DNA of 64,000 nt from Rufibacter ruber (GCF_001647275.1 NZ_LRMM01000017.1:1-64000); one strand, 5' to 3'. Numbered from the stretch's first letter, positions 23,348 through 33,125 are shown. A program made the numbers and translations. Notes: generated by a model from the letters alone, not told the origin.

Positions 23348-24202
23348 TTAATGCCGCCACTCGCCAAACTTGCCCTGCTGGTAGTCCTGGTACGCCTGGT
23401 AAATCTCAGCCTCAGTGTTCATCACAAACGGCCCCTGCGCCACCACCGGCTCATTGAACGGCATCGCATGCCCGAACAGCAGAATGCTTTCCTCTGAGGC
23501 GGTTACCTGTAGTTCCTCCCCGTCATTGTTGAACTCCACCAGATTCCGGAACGGTACGTCTTGTCCGTTCACGGTCAAGGTGCCTTTGATGATGTAGAAG
23601 AAGATATTCCGCTCTGCGGGAACCGTCACGTTGAGTTGCCCGCCCGCCTGGAAGTACACGGTGCTAAGTAGTACGTCTGAGACGGTGTCAAAAGCGCCTT
23701 TCTGCCCGTTCCACTCACCAGAAACCAGGTTTACGGTCACTTTCCCTTCCTCTAAGGAAATGGCCGGTATGTCTTCTTTCTGTAGGCCTTTGTACTGCGG
23801 CTCCATCATCTTGTGCTTGGCTGGCAGGTTGAGCCACAGTTGCAGGATTTCCAGCGGGCCGCCCGTCTGCTTGAAGTCTGAGGAGGAAACCTCGGCATGA
23901 ATCAACCCGCGGCCTGCCGTCATGTACTGCACCCCGCCCGCCGTGATCACGCTCTCATGCCCGCCGGAGTCTTTGTGCATAATGTCGCCCTCCAGAATGA
24001 AGGTCACGGTCTCCATGCCGCGGTGCGGATGTGGCCCGAACGGCAGTCCGTTGTTCTTGGGTTTGTACACCTGGTGCCCGTGGTGGTTCAGAAACAGGAA
24101 CGGGTCAATCATCTGCAAACTGCGCGTAGGCAGCGGCGAATAGGTGACCAGGTCAGCAATGGGGCGGTATTCAGCGGTATGGATTTTCTTGATGGTTCTC
24201 AT
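23348..24202 (-). CDS. Pirin family protein
   Basis: 284 residues with the bicupin pirin layout. The N-terminal cupin has GPHPHRGMETVTFILEGDIMHKDS (metal His residues) and the GGVQYMTAGRGLIHAE motif. The C-terminal cupin has YFQAGGQLNVTVPAERNIFFYIIKG and ILLFGHAMPFNEPVVAQGPFVMN. Bacterial pirins are iron-binding proteins, some with quercetin 2,3-dioxygenase activity. The biological role here is not evident from the neighbours. Confidence 0.95.
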   Translation of the reverse strand: MRTIKKIHTAEYRPIADLVTYSPLPTRSLQMIDPFLFLNHHGHQVYKPKNNGLPFGPHPHRGMETVTFILEGDIMHKDSGGHESVITAGGVQYMTAGRGLIHAEVSSSDFKQTGGPLEILQLWLNLPAKHKMMEPQYKGLQKEDIPAISLEEGKVTVNLVSGEWNGQKGAFDTVSDVLLSTVYFQAGGQLNVTVPAERNIFFYIIKGTLTVNGQDVPFRNLVEFNNDGEELQVTASEESILLFGHAMPFNEPVVAQGPFVMNTEAEIYQAYQDYQQGKFGEWRH

Positions 24203-24367
24203 AGTGGGAAGATGGTATTCTTAATTATTAACCTTCATTTTTAATGAAAGTTTTCAGTCTTTGGTGTGACTGGTGCCTTATCTGCCAAATTTTCTGTAGG
24301 CGCATGAAAAGTTAGCCACTAGTGGGGCTTGAAAGCAGATGATTTCAGGTTTTATGCGTCTACCTTC

Positions 24368-24880
24368 TTATTCAGCAGATTTGTTCACCCTTTTGTAGGT
24401 AGTTTCGGTGGCTTTTGATTCCTGCCCTTCTGGGGTAATATTATAGGCTGTGATGACTACTTCCTCATCACTGATAACCTCAATGTTGGTTCGCCAGCCC
24501 CAGTGTTGTTCCATTTCAGGCGTTACATACGCATAGCCGCCCAGAACCGAAAGGTCTTTCCCGCCTCTTTGTCCCTCTGAAAACATGATGGCCGAACCAT
24601 TGTGGAAGGAGTCAACCCAGGCACACTGGAATTTTTCCAGCTCCAGGTGGTAGCCGTAAATGGCCATGCCCGTAATGGGTTTCCCTTTGAAACTTCCCCG
24701 GTACTCATGCAAGATAAACCTCCCATCCAGAATGGGTTTCATGGTTCCCCGTACCGGTGATTCATCTTCCAGCTTGCTGGGGTCAAACCAGACTTTGGCC
24801 GTTCCCTCCCATTCGCCCACGAGCCTGCTTAGCTGAGAATGGGCACCTGTTGTTTTGGAGGTTTCTAGTTTTTCACTCAT
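24368..24880 (-). CDS. DUF1579 family protein
   Basis: 170 residues. HSQLSRLVGEWEGTAKVWFDP, then GTMKPILDGRFILHEYRGSFKGKPITGMAIYGYHLEL, and FQCAWVDSFHNGSAIMFSEG are the signature of DUF1579, a lipocalin-like beta-barrel domain. No signal peptide, so it is cytoplasmic. Function of the family is unknown. It is the last core gene before the AT-rich insert at 24.9-26.65 kb. Confidence 0.88.
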   Translation of the reverse strand: MSEKLETSKTTGAHSQLSRLVGEWEGTAKVWFDPSKLEDESPVRGTMKPILDGRFILHEYRGSFKGKPITGMAIYGYHLELEKFQCAWVDSFHNGSAIMFSEGQRGGKDLSVLGGYAYVTPEMEQHWGWRTNIEVISDEEVVITAYNITPEGQESKATETTYKRVNKSAE

Positions 24881-25019
24881 GGTAGTTGGATATAATTTAG
24901 GTAGTTAGTTGTCGTTACTAAATACCTTGCATTGTTAAATATTATTTAATTGCTTGTTATATTATAAAGTTGTCATGCATAAAAGGAACTTTCTTTGAAT
25001 TCTAAACTTCAGAATAACT

Positions 25020-25667
25020 TTATTTGCAGATGTTTATAATTACTTTTTCACTGGCCATAGATCTCTGTTTTCTTAAATTGAAAGATTTACCTTGAAAGGA
25101 ATTATTTATAAATGATTGTAATGCTCTGACTCTTTGAAAATCATTGTCTTCTGAATATATAATTTCATTCTCACAAACCATTGAACTCACCCTTCTCTTA
25201 GGTCTCAAATCTATATTGTTAACAGTTAGTCTGGTTTCATCTAAAAGATTAGCTTCAATTCCCTTTGCTATATCTTCTAATGCATTAAAAGTGTAATGGA
25301 TTTCGATTTGTAAATCCTCTATTATGCTTTCCTGAGTAATTCTTGACAACCGTTTGATTTCTTTTCTAGCAGATTCTGTTCTTGTAGAATCTAATAGGAG
25401 AACATCAAGAAGTTGAATTGAATATTTAGGGTCAATTGTACTAATTAATCTAATTGCATTCTTTATTTCAATTGTGTCTTTACTATTTAATGAATTCCAA
25501 GAAATTTCAATAAACTTAAGCATAATTTCTTTATCAAGCTTTGATTTGTCGAATTTTGCAGTCATCTGATGTTGAGTCCAGCCAAAATACGCTATAGCTA
25601 TAGGTAGTGCGATTTTTGAAATTAAGTCAAAAAAAGCAATACTTCGATCAAAACTATTATTACTCAT
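25020..25667 (-). CDS. Membrane-anchored unknown protein in AT-rich insert
   Basis: 215 residues. One N-terminal membrane helix (IAFFDLISKIALPIAIAYFGW, about 10-29), followed by a long cytoplasmic helical region (DKEIMLKFIEISWNSL, IIEDLQIEIHYTFNALEDIAKGIEANLL). I do not recognise it. Its low GC content and codon use contrast with both flanks. It lies 64 bp after the predicted nuclease gene on the same strand, so the two may form one transcription unit, perhaps a two-gene defence or accessory module (inference only). Confidence 0.7.
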   Translation of the reverse strand: MSNNSFDRSIAFFDLISKIALPIAIAYFGWTQHQMTAKFDKSKLDKEIMLKFIEISWNSLNSKDTIEIKNAIRLISTIDPKYSIQLLDVLLLDSTRTESARKEIKRLSRITQESIIEDLQIEIHYTFNALEDIAKGIEANLLDETRLTVNNIDLRPKRRVSSMVCENEIIYSEDNDFQRVRALQSFINNSFQGKSFNLRKQRSMASEKVIINICK

Positions 25668-25731
25668 GCTGATTGTGCATATTAATTATTTTAAATTTCT
25701 CCTATTATGGGATTAGTATGTTTGTTCTCCA

Positions 25732-26610
25732 CTACTTTATTTCGATTTTTAGTCCAAGTATATTTGATTGATGGAGAAATTGCTTTATGTTGTCAGGATT
25801 CCATTGAGTGCATGTTGCAATTGTTTCATCTGAAAGCTTTATCTCCTCTTCAGGTTTTATATAATGCCTCTTGTGTCCCCAACGCTGGAAAATTTCCTCA
25901 GCGTTATCTTTCGTGCTGAATACGCCAAAACTACCTTGGACTTTGTCTGGAAATTTTGTCTTAAGTTCAGCAAATGTTATTGTAGGATTTTGCTCAACAT
26001 AACTCTTCAGAACAGCATTTACCAAACGTCCTTTATTGTATTCTTGTCCTTTAAAAATAAACTTAGAATAGTCTTTACTTAAATATTTAAATCGAAAATA
26101 CGTGTCAGAGATAACGTATATTTCATTAGTAAGACTTCTAAATCGTTTTATTGTCATTCCAGCAATAGGTATGCCATTGTATTCATACCCTTGACTTAGC
26201 TTTTCTCGAAGGTCATTTGAGATGTCACTTCCAACAAGTACTCCAACCCATTTTGGTTTTATAGATTCTGTCCAATAATTTTGGTCTATTGTAAGGATTT
26301 GATCTTTTTGAATTAAATAGTCTTCTAGTTGCCTAAGGCTTAAATCATTAATTTCGTTCAACTTAATTTCAACTATCCCAAGATATTCACCAGAGTACTT
26401 AGCAAGTATATCAATTCTACCATCGCCTGCTTTTCTTCCTTGCCTTAAAGCTATTTCTGCATCTAGAATTGTAACATCATTGAAATTTTGTTTATCAAGT
26501 TTTAATATTTCCTCATTCTCAATTAAATAAGCTTCCATTGCTAATTCTTTCCAAAAAGGATATTCTTTGAGAGTTATATTATTTGCCGTTATCTGCTTAA
26601 ATACTTCCAT
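25732..26610 (-). CDS. Predicted PD-(D/E)XK nuclease
   Basis: 292 residues. The N-terminal half carries the nuclease core: Glu26 in AMEAYLIENE, Asp67 in GRIDILAKYSG, Glu81-Ile-Lys83 in LGIVEIKLNE, and Gln94-xxx-Tyr98 (LRQLEDYL), the order seen in NucS/DUF91-like and recombination nucleases. The C-terminal half (SFGVFSTKDNAEEIFQRWGHKRHYIKPEEEI) resembles no domain I know and may recognise nucleic acid. AT-rich, unlike the core. Its specificity is unknown. Confidence 0.72.
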   Translation of the reverse strand: MEVFKQITANNITLKEYPFWKELAMEAYLIENEEILKLDKQNFNDVTILDAEIALRQGRKAGDGRIDILAKYSGEYLGIVEIKLNEINDLSLRQLEDYLIQKDQILTIDQNYWTESIKPKWVGVLVGSDISNDLREKLSQGYEYNGIPIAGMTIKRFRSLTNEIYVISDTYFRFKYLSKDYSKFIFKGQEYNKGRLVNAVLKSYVEQNPTITFAELKTKFPDKVQGSFGVFSTKDNAEEIFQRWGHKRHYIKPEEEIKLSDETIATCTQWNPDNIKQFLHQSNILGLKIEIK

Positions 26611-26659
26611 GTAATTATAAGATGTATGTTTCTGTACAGGACAGAGGGATAATTTTTTT

Positions 26660-28312
26660 CTACTTCCTGAACGCCTTAAACTGGTTAATTAACCCATTGG
26701 TAGAGCTGTCATGGCTGGTCACTTCCTCCGCACTGGTCAACTCCGGTAGAATTTTCTTGGCCAGCTGTTTGCCCAGTTCCACGCCCCACTGGTCAAAGCT
26801 GTAAACGTTCCAGATCACGCCCTGTACGAAGATCTTGTGCTCGTACATCGCAATCAGGGCACCCAAAGTTTTAGGGTCCAGTTGCTTGAACAAAATAGAA
26901 TTGGTAGGGCGGTTGCCTTCAAAGATTTTGTAGACCTTGAGGGTATTAATGTCTTCCTCTGAGCAGCCCAGCTGGTGCATTTCTTCAATCACCTGCTCCT
27001 CATTCTTTCCGTTCATGAGCGCCTCGGTCTGCGCGAAGAAGTTGGCCATGAGCTTAGGGTGGTGGTCGCCCAGCGGGTTGTGGCTGAGGGCCGGGGCCAG
27101 GAAATCACATGGTATCAATTTAGTGCCCTGGTGAATGAGTTGGTAGAACGCGTGCTGCCCGTTGGTGCCGGGTTCGCCCCAGATAATAGGGCCGGTCTGG
27201 TAGTTCACGGGTTGGCCGTTGCGGTCTACGTACTTGCCGTTGCTCTCCATGTCGCCTTGCTGGAAGTACGCGGCAAAACGGTGCATGTACTGGTCATACG
27301 GCAGCAGGACGTGAGATTCGGCCTCAAAGAAATTGTTGTACCAGATGCCCAGCAAGGCCAGAAGTACCGGGGCGTTCTGCTCAAAAGGAGCCGTCTTGAA
27401 ATGGTTGTCCATGGCGTGGGCCCCGGCCAGAAGCTCCTTGAAGTTCTCATAGCCCACGGTGCAGGCAATAGACAACCCAATGGCCGACCACAGCGAATAA
27501 CGGCCGCCCACCCAGTCCCAGAACTCAAACATATTCTGGGTATCAATGCCAAATTCGGCCACCGCCTTTGCGTTGGTAGACAGCGCCACGAAGTGCTTTT
27601 TAATGTGCTCCTCGTCTTTCACCTGCTCCAGGAACCAGCTGCGGGCGCTGTGGGCGTTGGTCATGGTCTCCTGCGTGGTGAACGTCTTGGAGGCAATCAT
27701 GAACAGCGTGGTCTCGGCGTCAATCTTCTTGAGCGTCTCGGCAATGTGGGTGCCGTCTACGTTGGAGACAAAGTAGGTGGTGATGTTCGGTTTTTTATAG
27801 GCTCCCAAGGCCTCGGTTACCATCACCGGACCCAAATCTGAGCCGCCAATACCAATGTTCACAATGGTGGAAATGGGTTTGCCGGTATAGCCTTTCCAGT
27901 CACCGTTGATGATGGCGTTAGAAAATTTCTCTACCTGCGCCAGCACGCGGTTCACTTCGGGCATCACATCCTGGCCGTCTACCAGCACCGGGGTATTAGA
28001 CTGGTTGCGCAACGCCACGTGCAGTACCGAGCGGTCTTCAGTGAAGTTGATTTTCTCGCCAGAGAACATGGCGGCAATGGCATCTTGCAAACCGCATTCC
28101 TGCGCCAGTTCTACCAGCAGCGAGCGGGTTTCCTCGGTGATCCGGTTTTTGGAGTAGTCCAGCAGAATATCCTCAAAGGTGAGGCTGAATTTCTGGAAAC
28201 GCTCCGGGTCCTGCGCGAACAGGTCTATCAGGTGGGCTGACTGTAGTTGGCTGAAATGCTGCGAAAGCTTCTCCCAGGCTTGGGTAGTGGTAGGGTTTAC
28301 GGCTGGAAACAT
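26660..28312 (-). CDS. pgi: Glucose-6-phosphate isomerase
   Basis: 550 residues from ATG at 28312 ([20 protein letters not shown]). A longer frame to 28639 only translates palindromic copy 11 and intergenic DNA and is rejected. It converts glucose-6-phosphate to fructose-6-phosphate. Signatures present: [14 protein letters not shown], the [15 protein letters not shown] stretch of the PGI family, [19 protein letters not shown], and [20 protein letters not shown]. Length is typical for the long, E. coli-like PGI type. It stands alone. Confidence 0.96.
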   Translation of the reverse strand: MFPAVNPTTTQAWEKLSQHFSQLQSAHLIDLFAQDPERFQKFSLTFEDILLDYSKNRITEETRSLLVELAQECGLQDAIAAMFSGEKINFTEDRSVLHVALRNQSNTPVLVDGQDVMPEVNRVLAQVEKFSNAIINGDWKGYTGKPISTIVNIGIGGSDLGPVMVTEALGAYKKPNITTYFVSNVDGTHIAETLKKIDAETTLFMIASKTFTTQETMTNAHSARSWFLEQVKDEEHIKKHFVALSTNAKAVAEFGIDTQNMFEFWDWVGGRYSLWSAIGLSIACTVGYENFKELLAGAHAMDNHFKTAPFEQNAPVLLALLGIWYNNFFEAESHVLLPYDQYMHRFAAYFQQGDMESNGKYVDRNGQPVNYQTGPIIWGEPGTNGQHAFYQLIHQGTKLIPCDFLAPALSHNPLGDHHPKLMANFFAQTEALMNGKNEEQVIEEMHQLGCSEEDINTLKVYKIFEGNRPTNSILFKQLDPKTLGALIAMYEHKIFVQGVIWNVYSFDQWGVELGKQLAKKILPELTSAEEVTSHDSSTNGLINQFKAFRK

Positions 28313-28410
28313 GAAATAAATGCGTCTTTTCTGAATGATGTAGGGGAGCGAAGTTAGGAAAAGACGGGGGTTTAGGAAAACTCTTTTAAGGAGCGCCGCC
28401 GCCAGGTTTC

Positions 28411-28450
28411 CTGTTTTGGGGCTGTTTTCAGGAAAACAGGCCAAAAACGC
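28411..28450. repeat. 40-bp palindromic repeat, copy 11
   Basis: CTGTTTTGGGGCTG stem with CAGGCCAAAAACGC, in the divergent gap between pgi and the hydroxylase gene. Confidence 0.85.
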
Positions 28451-28527
28451 AAGGTTAGTCAGCACCCCAAATACCATGAATGTCTGCCCTCGTTTTACCA
28501 AAAGAAGAACCTTGCGTAAGGAAGGAT

Positions 28528-29400
28528 ATGACGAAAAACAAATGGCTGGCTCTCTTTGACAAAGCGGCTCCGGTAGTGGGGGGCGTGGCGCTGGCATTGC
28601 TCTACCTGGAAACCAGAAAGCCCCTCCGGCCCCGCACACAGCCCGGCTGGGACCGCCGGAAAACCAATGCGGCGGTGGCGGCTACCGCGTCTGTAGGGTT
28701 GCGGCTGGTGTTGGTGCCGGCGCTGGTGCTTTCGGCGCAGCGGGCAAGCCAGAAGCAAAGCGGGCTCCTGCCTATGCTGCCCTTGCCCGCCGCCGCGCAG
28801 GGGGCGCTGGCGTTCCTGCTGCTGGACTACGGCAATTACCTGTGGCACGTGCTGAACCACCGGTTCACGCTGCTCTGGCGCTTCCACCACGTGCACCACA
28901 CAGATCTGGATCTGGACGTGACCACGGCGTGGCGGTTCCATCTGGGCGAAGTGCTGGTCAGTGCGTTTTACCGGGGCGCGGTGGCGCGGGTGGTGGGGCC
29001 CACTCCCCAACAGGTGCTCGCCTATGAGTTGCTTTATGAGGCGGCTACTGCATTTCACCACAGCAACTGGCGGCTGCCGTACCGGCTGGAGAAGGCTTTG
29101 AATTGGCTGGTGGTCACGCCGCGCATGCACGGAATACACCACTCCATTGTGCACCAGGAAACTGACAGCAATTTTTCAGTAGTTTTTTCCTTCTGGGATC
29201 GGCTGCACCAGACCGTGCGGCTGAACGTGCCCCAGCAGGAGATCACCGTTGGCGTGCCGGCCTTCCGTGACCCGCAGGAACTCACGTATGGTCAACTGCA
29301 GCAGCTTCCCTTCACCTCCCTTCGCCCGTGGCGATTGCCAGATGGGTCAGTGCCGGAAAGGGAGCCGCTGCCGTTGCCTCTTGATGATTTGGCTGAATAA
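28528..29400 (+). CDS. Sterol desaturase / fatty acid hydroxylase family protein
   Basis: About 290 residues from ATG at 28528, preceded by a purine-rich AAGGAAGG; an ATG at 28480 is possible. Membrane helices near 10-30, 50-70 and 85-105. The di-iron histidine clusters are there: HVLNH, HHVHH and HGIHHS, with a further FHHS between them. These enzymes hydroxylate or desaturate lipids at the membrane. The substrate is not evident; carotenoid, sterol and fatty-acid acting members exist. Confidence 0.9.
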   Translation: MTKNKWLALFDKAAPVVGGVALALLYLETRKPLRPRTQPGWDRRKTNAAVAATASVGLRLVLVPALVLSAQRASQKQSGLLPMLPLPAAAQGALAFLLLDYGNYLWHVLNHRFTLLWRFHHVHHTDLDLDVTTAWRFHLGEVLVSAFYRGAVARVVGPTPQQVLAYELLYEAATAFHHSNWRLPYRLEKALNWLVVTPRMHGIHHSIVHQETDSNFSVVFSFWDRLHQTVRLNVPQQEITVGVPAFRDPQELTYGQLQQLPFTSLRPWRLPDGSVPEREPLPLPLDDLAE

Positions 29401-29429
29401 GGGAGAATACCGGAAGCAAAAATAGAAGA

Positions 29430-30059
29430 TTACCGCACCCACTGCTGGATTAGCCGCTCGGCAAACTGCTCGTCTTTCCAGCCCGAGAGGCGGGTGGGTC
29501 TACGGGGATTTTCATTCAGGTACCACTGCTGCAGAATACTTTTCACGGCGGGGTAGCGGGCAGAGAAGTCACTGTAGCTGTTGGGCGAAATGGTCTGCTC
29601 ACTGGGGCGGGCGGGAACGGCAATAATCAAATGGTGCAGTTCGCCGTCCCGGTCCAGAATCATGACGCCCACCGGCAGTATCTCCAGTACCGTTCCCGGC
29701 TCCAGTTTCTCACTGATCACCAGAACGGGAAGCGGCGCAGCCGGTCGGCCCTGGGCCGAATCAACCAGCGTAGACGGGATAAACCCGTGGTTGGCGGGGT
29801 ACGGCAGGAACTCCAGCTGGCGGGGCTGGCCAGCCTCGGTCTGGGGCACAAACTCCTTCTGCTCGGCGGCATACACCAGCGGGTGCGAAGAGCCGGCCGG
29901 GGTCTCAATGACCGCCTGCCAATGCTTGGTCTGGGTCAACGCCGGCAGCTCCCGCAGGTTCTTCTTGCAGCCAAAGGCAGTGAGGCACAGGAGCACGGGT
30001 AACAATACCCGAAACGGAGTCGTGCAAGCGTAAAAAGTAGCCGTGGTAAGATTCTTCAT
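29430..30059 (-). CDS. Inorganic-pyrophosphatase-like lipoprotein lacking catalytic Asp residues
   Basis: About 209 residues from ATG at 30059, with lipobox LTAFGC. The body follows family I pyrophosphatase: IETPAGSSHPLVYA, LEFLPYPANHGFIPSTL, PVLVISEKLEPGTVLEILPVGVMIL, HHLIIAVPA, YPAVKSILQQWY. However the DGDPVDVLV motif that holds the metal-binding Asp65, Asp67 and Asp70 (E. coli numbers) reads PAAPLPVLV here, and the position of Asp102 is His. Hydrolysis of pyrophosphate is therefore unlikely. It may be a binding or structural relic kept in the periplasm. Confidence 0.75.
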   Translation of the reverse strand: MKNLTTATFYACTTPFRVLLPVLLCLTAFGCKKNLRELPALTQTKHWQAVIETPAGSSHPLVYAAEQKEFVPQTEAGQPRQLEFLPYPANHGFIPSTLVDSAQGRPAAPLPVLVISEKLEPGTVLEILPVGVMILDRDGELHHLIIAVPARPSEQTISPNSYSDFSARYPAVKSILQQWYLNENPRRPTRLSGWKDEQFAERLIQQWVR

Positions 30060-30107
30060 TTTGTTGGGAAAGCTTCTGTAGAAGTAACGCCTGAAAAGAT
30101 TTCTATT

Positions 30108-30147
30108 GCGTTTTAGGGCTATTTTCTGAAAAACAGGCCTAAAACGC
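30108..30147. repeat. 40-bp palindromic repeat, copy 12
   Basis: GCGTTTTAGGGCTA stem with CAGGCCTAAAACGC; pairing continues outward as TTGCG/CGCAA. Confidence 0.85.
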
Positions 30148-30249
30148 AAATGATGAACCACGGCTGCAATTGGCTGCCAGCCTCTCCCGGTATGCTTTTA
30201 CATTTCCGGTTTAGAAAACAGGTAGCTGTGGTTTATATTCCGGCCCATG

Positions 30250-30289
30250 GCGTTTTGGAGCTGTTTTCTGAAAAACGGCTCCAAAACGC
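30250..30289. repeat. 40-bp palindromic repeat, copy 13
   Basis: GCGTTTTGGAGCTG stem with CGGCTCCAAAACGC. Second copy in the same gap, 102 bp after copy 12 and in the same orientation. Confidence 0.85.
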
Positions 30290-30783
30290 AAACACGGGGA
30301 GCCGCATCTTTTCCGGCCCGGTTTCTTTAGTTCTTCTCTGCTGTTCGGGGGGGCGTCACACCTTAATTCCTCTGCAGATTTGAAATTTGGCCTACAGAAA
30401 ATCTTAGAGGTTGTTTACACGGGGCCTTTGCGCTGCAACCGGCCTTCAAAAGAACCTGACCTCTGGGTTGCCTCGCACCATGGCGCTGCTCAAAAAACGC
30501 TATAGAAAAACCTTTTGCTCCCCGTTTTCGCCCGCAAAATAATGATGGAAACCAGCGCTTAGGGGCAGAACAGGATTACAAATTCCCTGCGGCGCTTGAT
30601 TCCTGACTGGGAACCCGGGTTTGTACTATTAACCGCTCTTCTTCTTTTGAAAACAAAGTGATTGAACCGCTGATTAGTGTTTCTGCTTTATGGCGGCCAC
30701 TTCTTAACCATCTGGGGGCAAGGTCGTACCTCTAATGGGCTTTGCGTGTTCATGCGCAGGGCTAACTCTCAAAAACAGGTACT
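30290..30783. other. Long gene-free region before the ThDP enzyme
   Basis: About 490 bp with no recognisable frame, repeat or RNA motif. A regulatory leader is possible, but I found no thiamine-riboswitch core (CTGAGA with ACC...GAACCTGA-type segments). Confidence 0.35.
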
Positions 30784-32568
30784 ATGGAAAAGCAGAAAGT
30801 AGGCGATTTTCTTATACAGCGGCTGGGCGAATGGGGCGTAACACGCCTCTTCGGGTATCCCGGTGACGGCATCAACGGCATTATGGGGGCGCTTGACCGC
30901 GCCGAAGGAAAGCTGGAGTTTGTGCAGGTGCGGCATGAGGAGGTGGCCTCGCTCATGGCCTGTGCCCACGCCAAATACACGGGAGAGGTGGGCGTGTGTC
31001 TGGCTACCTCGGGGCCGGGGGCCATTCACCTGCTCAACGGGTTGTATGACGCCAAGCTGGACCACCAGCCGGTGGTGGCGCTGGTAGGGCAGAAGGGACA
31101 GAAAGCCTTGGGCGGCCATGCCCAGCAGGAGGTAGACTTGATGACTCTGTTCAAAGATGTGGCCAGTGAGTACGTGCACATGGTCACAGACCCTAGCCAG
31201 GTGCGGCACGTGCTGGACCGGGCGTTTAGGATTGCCAAATACCAGCGCACCGTTACCTGCGTGATTCTGCCCAGTGACGTGCAGGACGAAGAATACCAGG
31301 ACCCAGAGCACACCCACGGCACCATCCACACCGGCACGGGCTATCTGGAGCCCCGCGTGCTGCCCCGCCCCGAAGACTTGCAACGCGCCGCCAATGTTTT
31401 GAACGCCGGCCAGAAAGTAGCCATTCTGATAGGGATTGGTGCCAAAGACGCCGCGGCGGAAGTGATGCAAGTAGCCGAGGTGTTGGGAGCCGGGGTGGCC
31501 AAAGCCTATCTGGGCAAAGCGGTGCTGCCAGACGAACTGCCGTTTGTGACGGGCGGGATTGGGTTCTTTGGCACCACCGCCAGCCACCAGATGATGCAGG
31601 AGTGCGACACGCTGCTCATGGTGGGCTCCCGCTTCCCGTATTCAGAATTTCTACCCAAAGAAGGACAGGCGCGCGGCGTGCAGATTGATTTGGACGGACG
31701 CATGGTGAGTTTGCGTTACCCCATGGAGGTGCCGCTCATAGGCGACAGCGCCGAAACACTAAAAGCCCTGCTTCCGCTGCTCAAACGCAAAGAAGACCGC
31801 AGCTGGCGCCAAAAGATAGAGCAAGACATTAAAGATTGGTGGCAGCAGACCGAAGAGCAGGCCCAGCACCCTGGCCAGCCTGTCAATCCCAAACTGGTTT
31901 TTCAGAAGCTGTCGCCCTTGTTGCCTGACAACTGCATCATGGCCGCCGATTCTGGCTCCTCTTCCAGCTGGATGTCGCAGTACATCAGGATCAGGGAGGG
32001 TATGAAGTTCTCGGTGTCTGGTACGTTGGCCACCATGGGCTGCGCCGTGCCGTATGCACTCGCGGCTAAGTTTGCCTATCCAGACCGGTTGGCCGTGGCC
32101 TTTGTGGGCGACGGTGCCATGCAGATGAGCAGCAACGCTGAACTGCTCACCATCCAGAAATACTGGCAGCAGTGGGCAGATCCGCGCCTGCTGGTGCTGG
32201 TGCTTAACAACCGTGACCTGAACTTCGTGACCTGGGAGCAGCGCATGAACGAGGGCAACCCCAAATTTGACGCCTCCCAAGTGCTGCCAGAATTCAATTT
32301 TTCGGCGTACGCCGAATCCTTGGGCCTGAAAGGTATCCGGATTGAAACCCCTGACCAGATAGACGACGCCCTGCAGCAGGCCCTCGCTGCAGACCGGCCC
32401 GTGGTGGTAGAGGTGCTGGCTGACCCTGAGATTGTGCCGTTCACCACCCAGGTAGCCGCCCAGTCTGCTGACAACATTGCCGCGGCCATTCAGAAAGGTG
32501 ACAAAGCCGCCGGTCAGCATCTGGAGGAACCCCTGGAAGGTGCCGTAGCAGAGGCAGGTGAGGAGTAG
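30784..32568 (+). CDS. Thiamine-diphosphate enzyme, pyruvate oxidase/acetolactate synthase type
   Basis: 594 residues in three domains. The N-terminal pyrimidine-binding domain has LFGYPGDGINGIMGAL and the catalytic Glu in QVRHEEVASLMA. The central domain spans about 190-340. The C-terminal pyrophosphate-binding domain has GDGAMQMSSNAELLT...NNRDLNFVTWE. It would decarboxylate a 2-oxo acid such as pyruvate. PoxB-like 'ThDP-requiring' proteins of this kind are common, but without an anchoring C-terminal membrane helix its acceptor (oxygen, quinone or another aldehyde) is uncertain. Monocistronic; the stop codon is adjacent to palindromic copy 14. Confidence 0.88.
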   Translation: MEKQKVGDFLIQRLGEWGVTRLFGYPGDGINGIMGALDRAEGKLEFVQVRHEEVASLMACAHAKYTGEVGVCLATSGPGAIHLLNGLYDAKLDHQPVVALVGQKGQKALGGHAQQEVDLMTLFKDVASEYVHMVTDPSQVRHVLDRAFRIAKYQRTVTCVILPSDVQDEEYQDPEHTHGTIHTGTGYLEPRVLPRPEDLQRAANVLNAGQKVAILIGIGAKDAAAEVMQVAEVLGAGVAKAYLGKAVLPDELPFVTGGIGFFGTTASHQMMQECDTLLMVGSRFPYSEFLPKEGQARGVQIDLDGRMVSLRYPMEVPLIGDSAETLKALLPLLKRKEDRSWRQKIEQDIKDWWQQTEEQAQHPGQPVNPKLVFQKLSPLLPDNCIMAADSGSSSSWMSQYIRIREGMKFSVSGTLATMGCAVPYALAAKFAYPDRLAVAFVGDGAMQMSSNAELLTIQKYWQQWADPRLLVLVLNNRDLNFVTWEQRMNEGNPKFDASQVLPEFNFSAYAESLGLKGIRIETPDQIDDALQQALAADRPVVVEVLADPEIVPFTTQVAAQSADNIAAAIQKGDKAAGQHLEEPLEGAVAEAGEE

Positions 32569-32569
32569 C

Positions 32570-32623
32570 AGAGTTTCTGTTTTTGGCCTGTTTTCAGGAA
32601 AACAGGCCCAAAACAGAAACTCT
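32570..32623. repeat. 40-bp palindromic repeat, copy 14
   Basis: Longest perfect stem in the family: AGAGTTTCTGTTTTTGGCCT on the left pairs with the complementary right arm out to AGAAACTCT. It begins 1 bp after the stop codon of the ThDP enzyme. Confidence 0.9.
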
Positions 32624-32626
32624 GTC

Positions 32627-32719
32627 TTTTCATCCTGGAAAGCTCTTGTGGGCGATCAGTGATAGCCGTTGTTAAAAGCCTATTCCAGTACGCCCGCAAG
32701 GTTCTTTCAGGATGAAAAG
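32627..32719. repeat. 90-bp MITE-like repeat, copy 1
   Basis: Ends TTTTCATCCTGGAAAGCTCT and its inverted partner (TTCTTTCAGGATGAAAA). Internal TGTGGGCG and CGCCCGCA arms; the middle is unrelated to the other copies. Confidence 0.7.
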
Positions 32720-33084
32720 AAGAGGGTGCCAGTTAGTTCTGTTGCTCTACATGCTAGATTTGACGGCGAACGTATATGCTTGCCCAACCTGACGGAAAGC
32801 AGCAAGGTTATCTCTCCGCTCTTCCAGATGTGCAATCCGGAAGCAGGTTCCACGGGTATTTGTAATTCCCTTCTTGCATCAGGATCAGTAAACGGCAGAT
32901 GGCAAATTTGCAGTTTGCTGCGTTCGAGGTTTCAAGTCCTGAACAAGCATGTGGGGAGTGTTTCAGGACTGTGATTAGATTTTCTACAACTTTAAAAGTG
33001 GGTGTAGACACAAAAGCAGTTTCTTTCAAAGATCCTTGCTTGCCGCCCGTGCAATTCTTTTTCCCAGGCAGGTGTAGTACTTTT
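32720..33084. other. Intergenic region, no gene recognised
   Basis: About 365 bp between a MITE-like element and palindromic copy 15. Short frames are without family resemblance. Confidence 0.35.
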
Positions 33085-33125
33085 GCGTTTCCGGGCTGTT
33101 TTTGGGAAAACAGCTCCAAAACAGG
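33085..33125. repeat. 40-bp palindromic repeat, copy 15
   Basis: GCGTTTCCGGGCTG stem with CAGCTCCAAAACAGG; arms partly mismatched. Confidence 0.75.

Noticed and set aside
26975-27841. 288-codon open frame on the plus strand
   Set aside because: Antisense shadow of pgi, whose signatures are all present; Val/Gly/His-rich without homology.
28313-28639. 109-residue N-terminal extension of pgi
   Set aside because: It translates palindromic copy 11 ([12 protein letters not shown]) and intergenic DNA; the family start is MFPAVNPTT at 28312.
30290-30783. Thiamine riboswitch ahead of the ThDP enzyme
   Set aside because: No THI-box core segments could be found in the leader.
31759-32520. 253-codon open frame on the minus strand
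   Set aside because: Antisense to the ThDP-binding domain; low-complexity composition.
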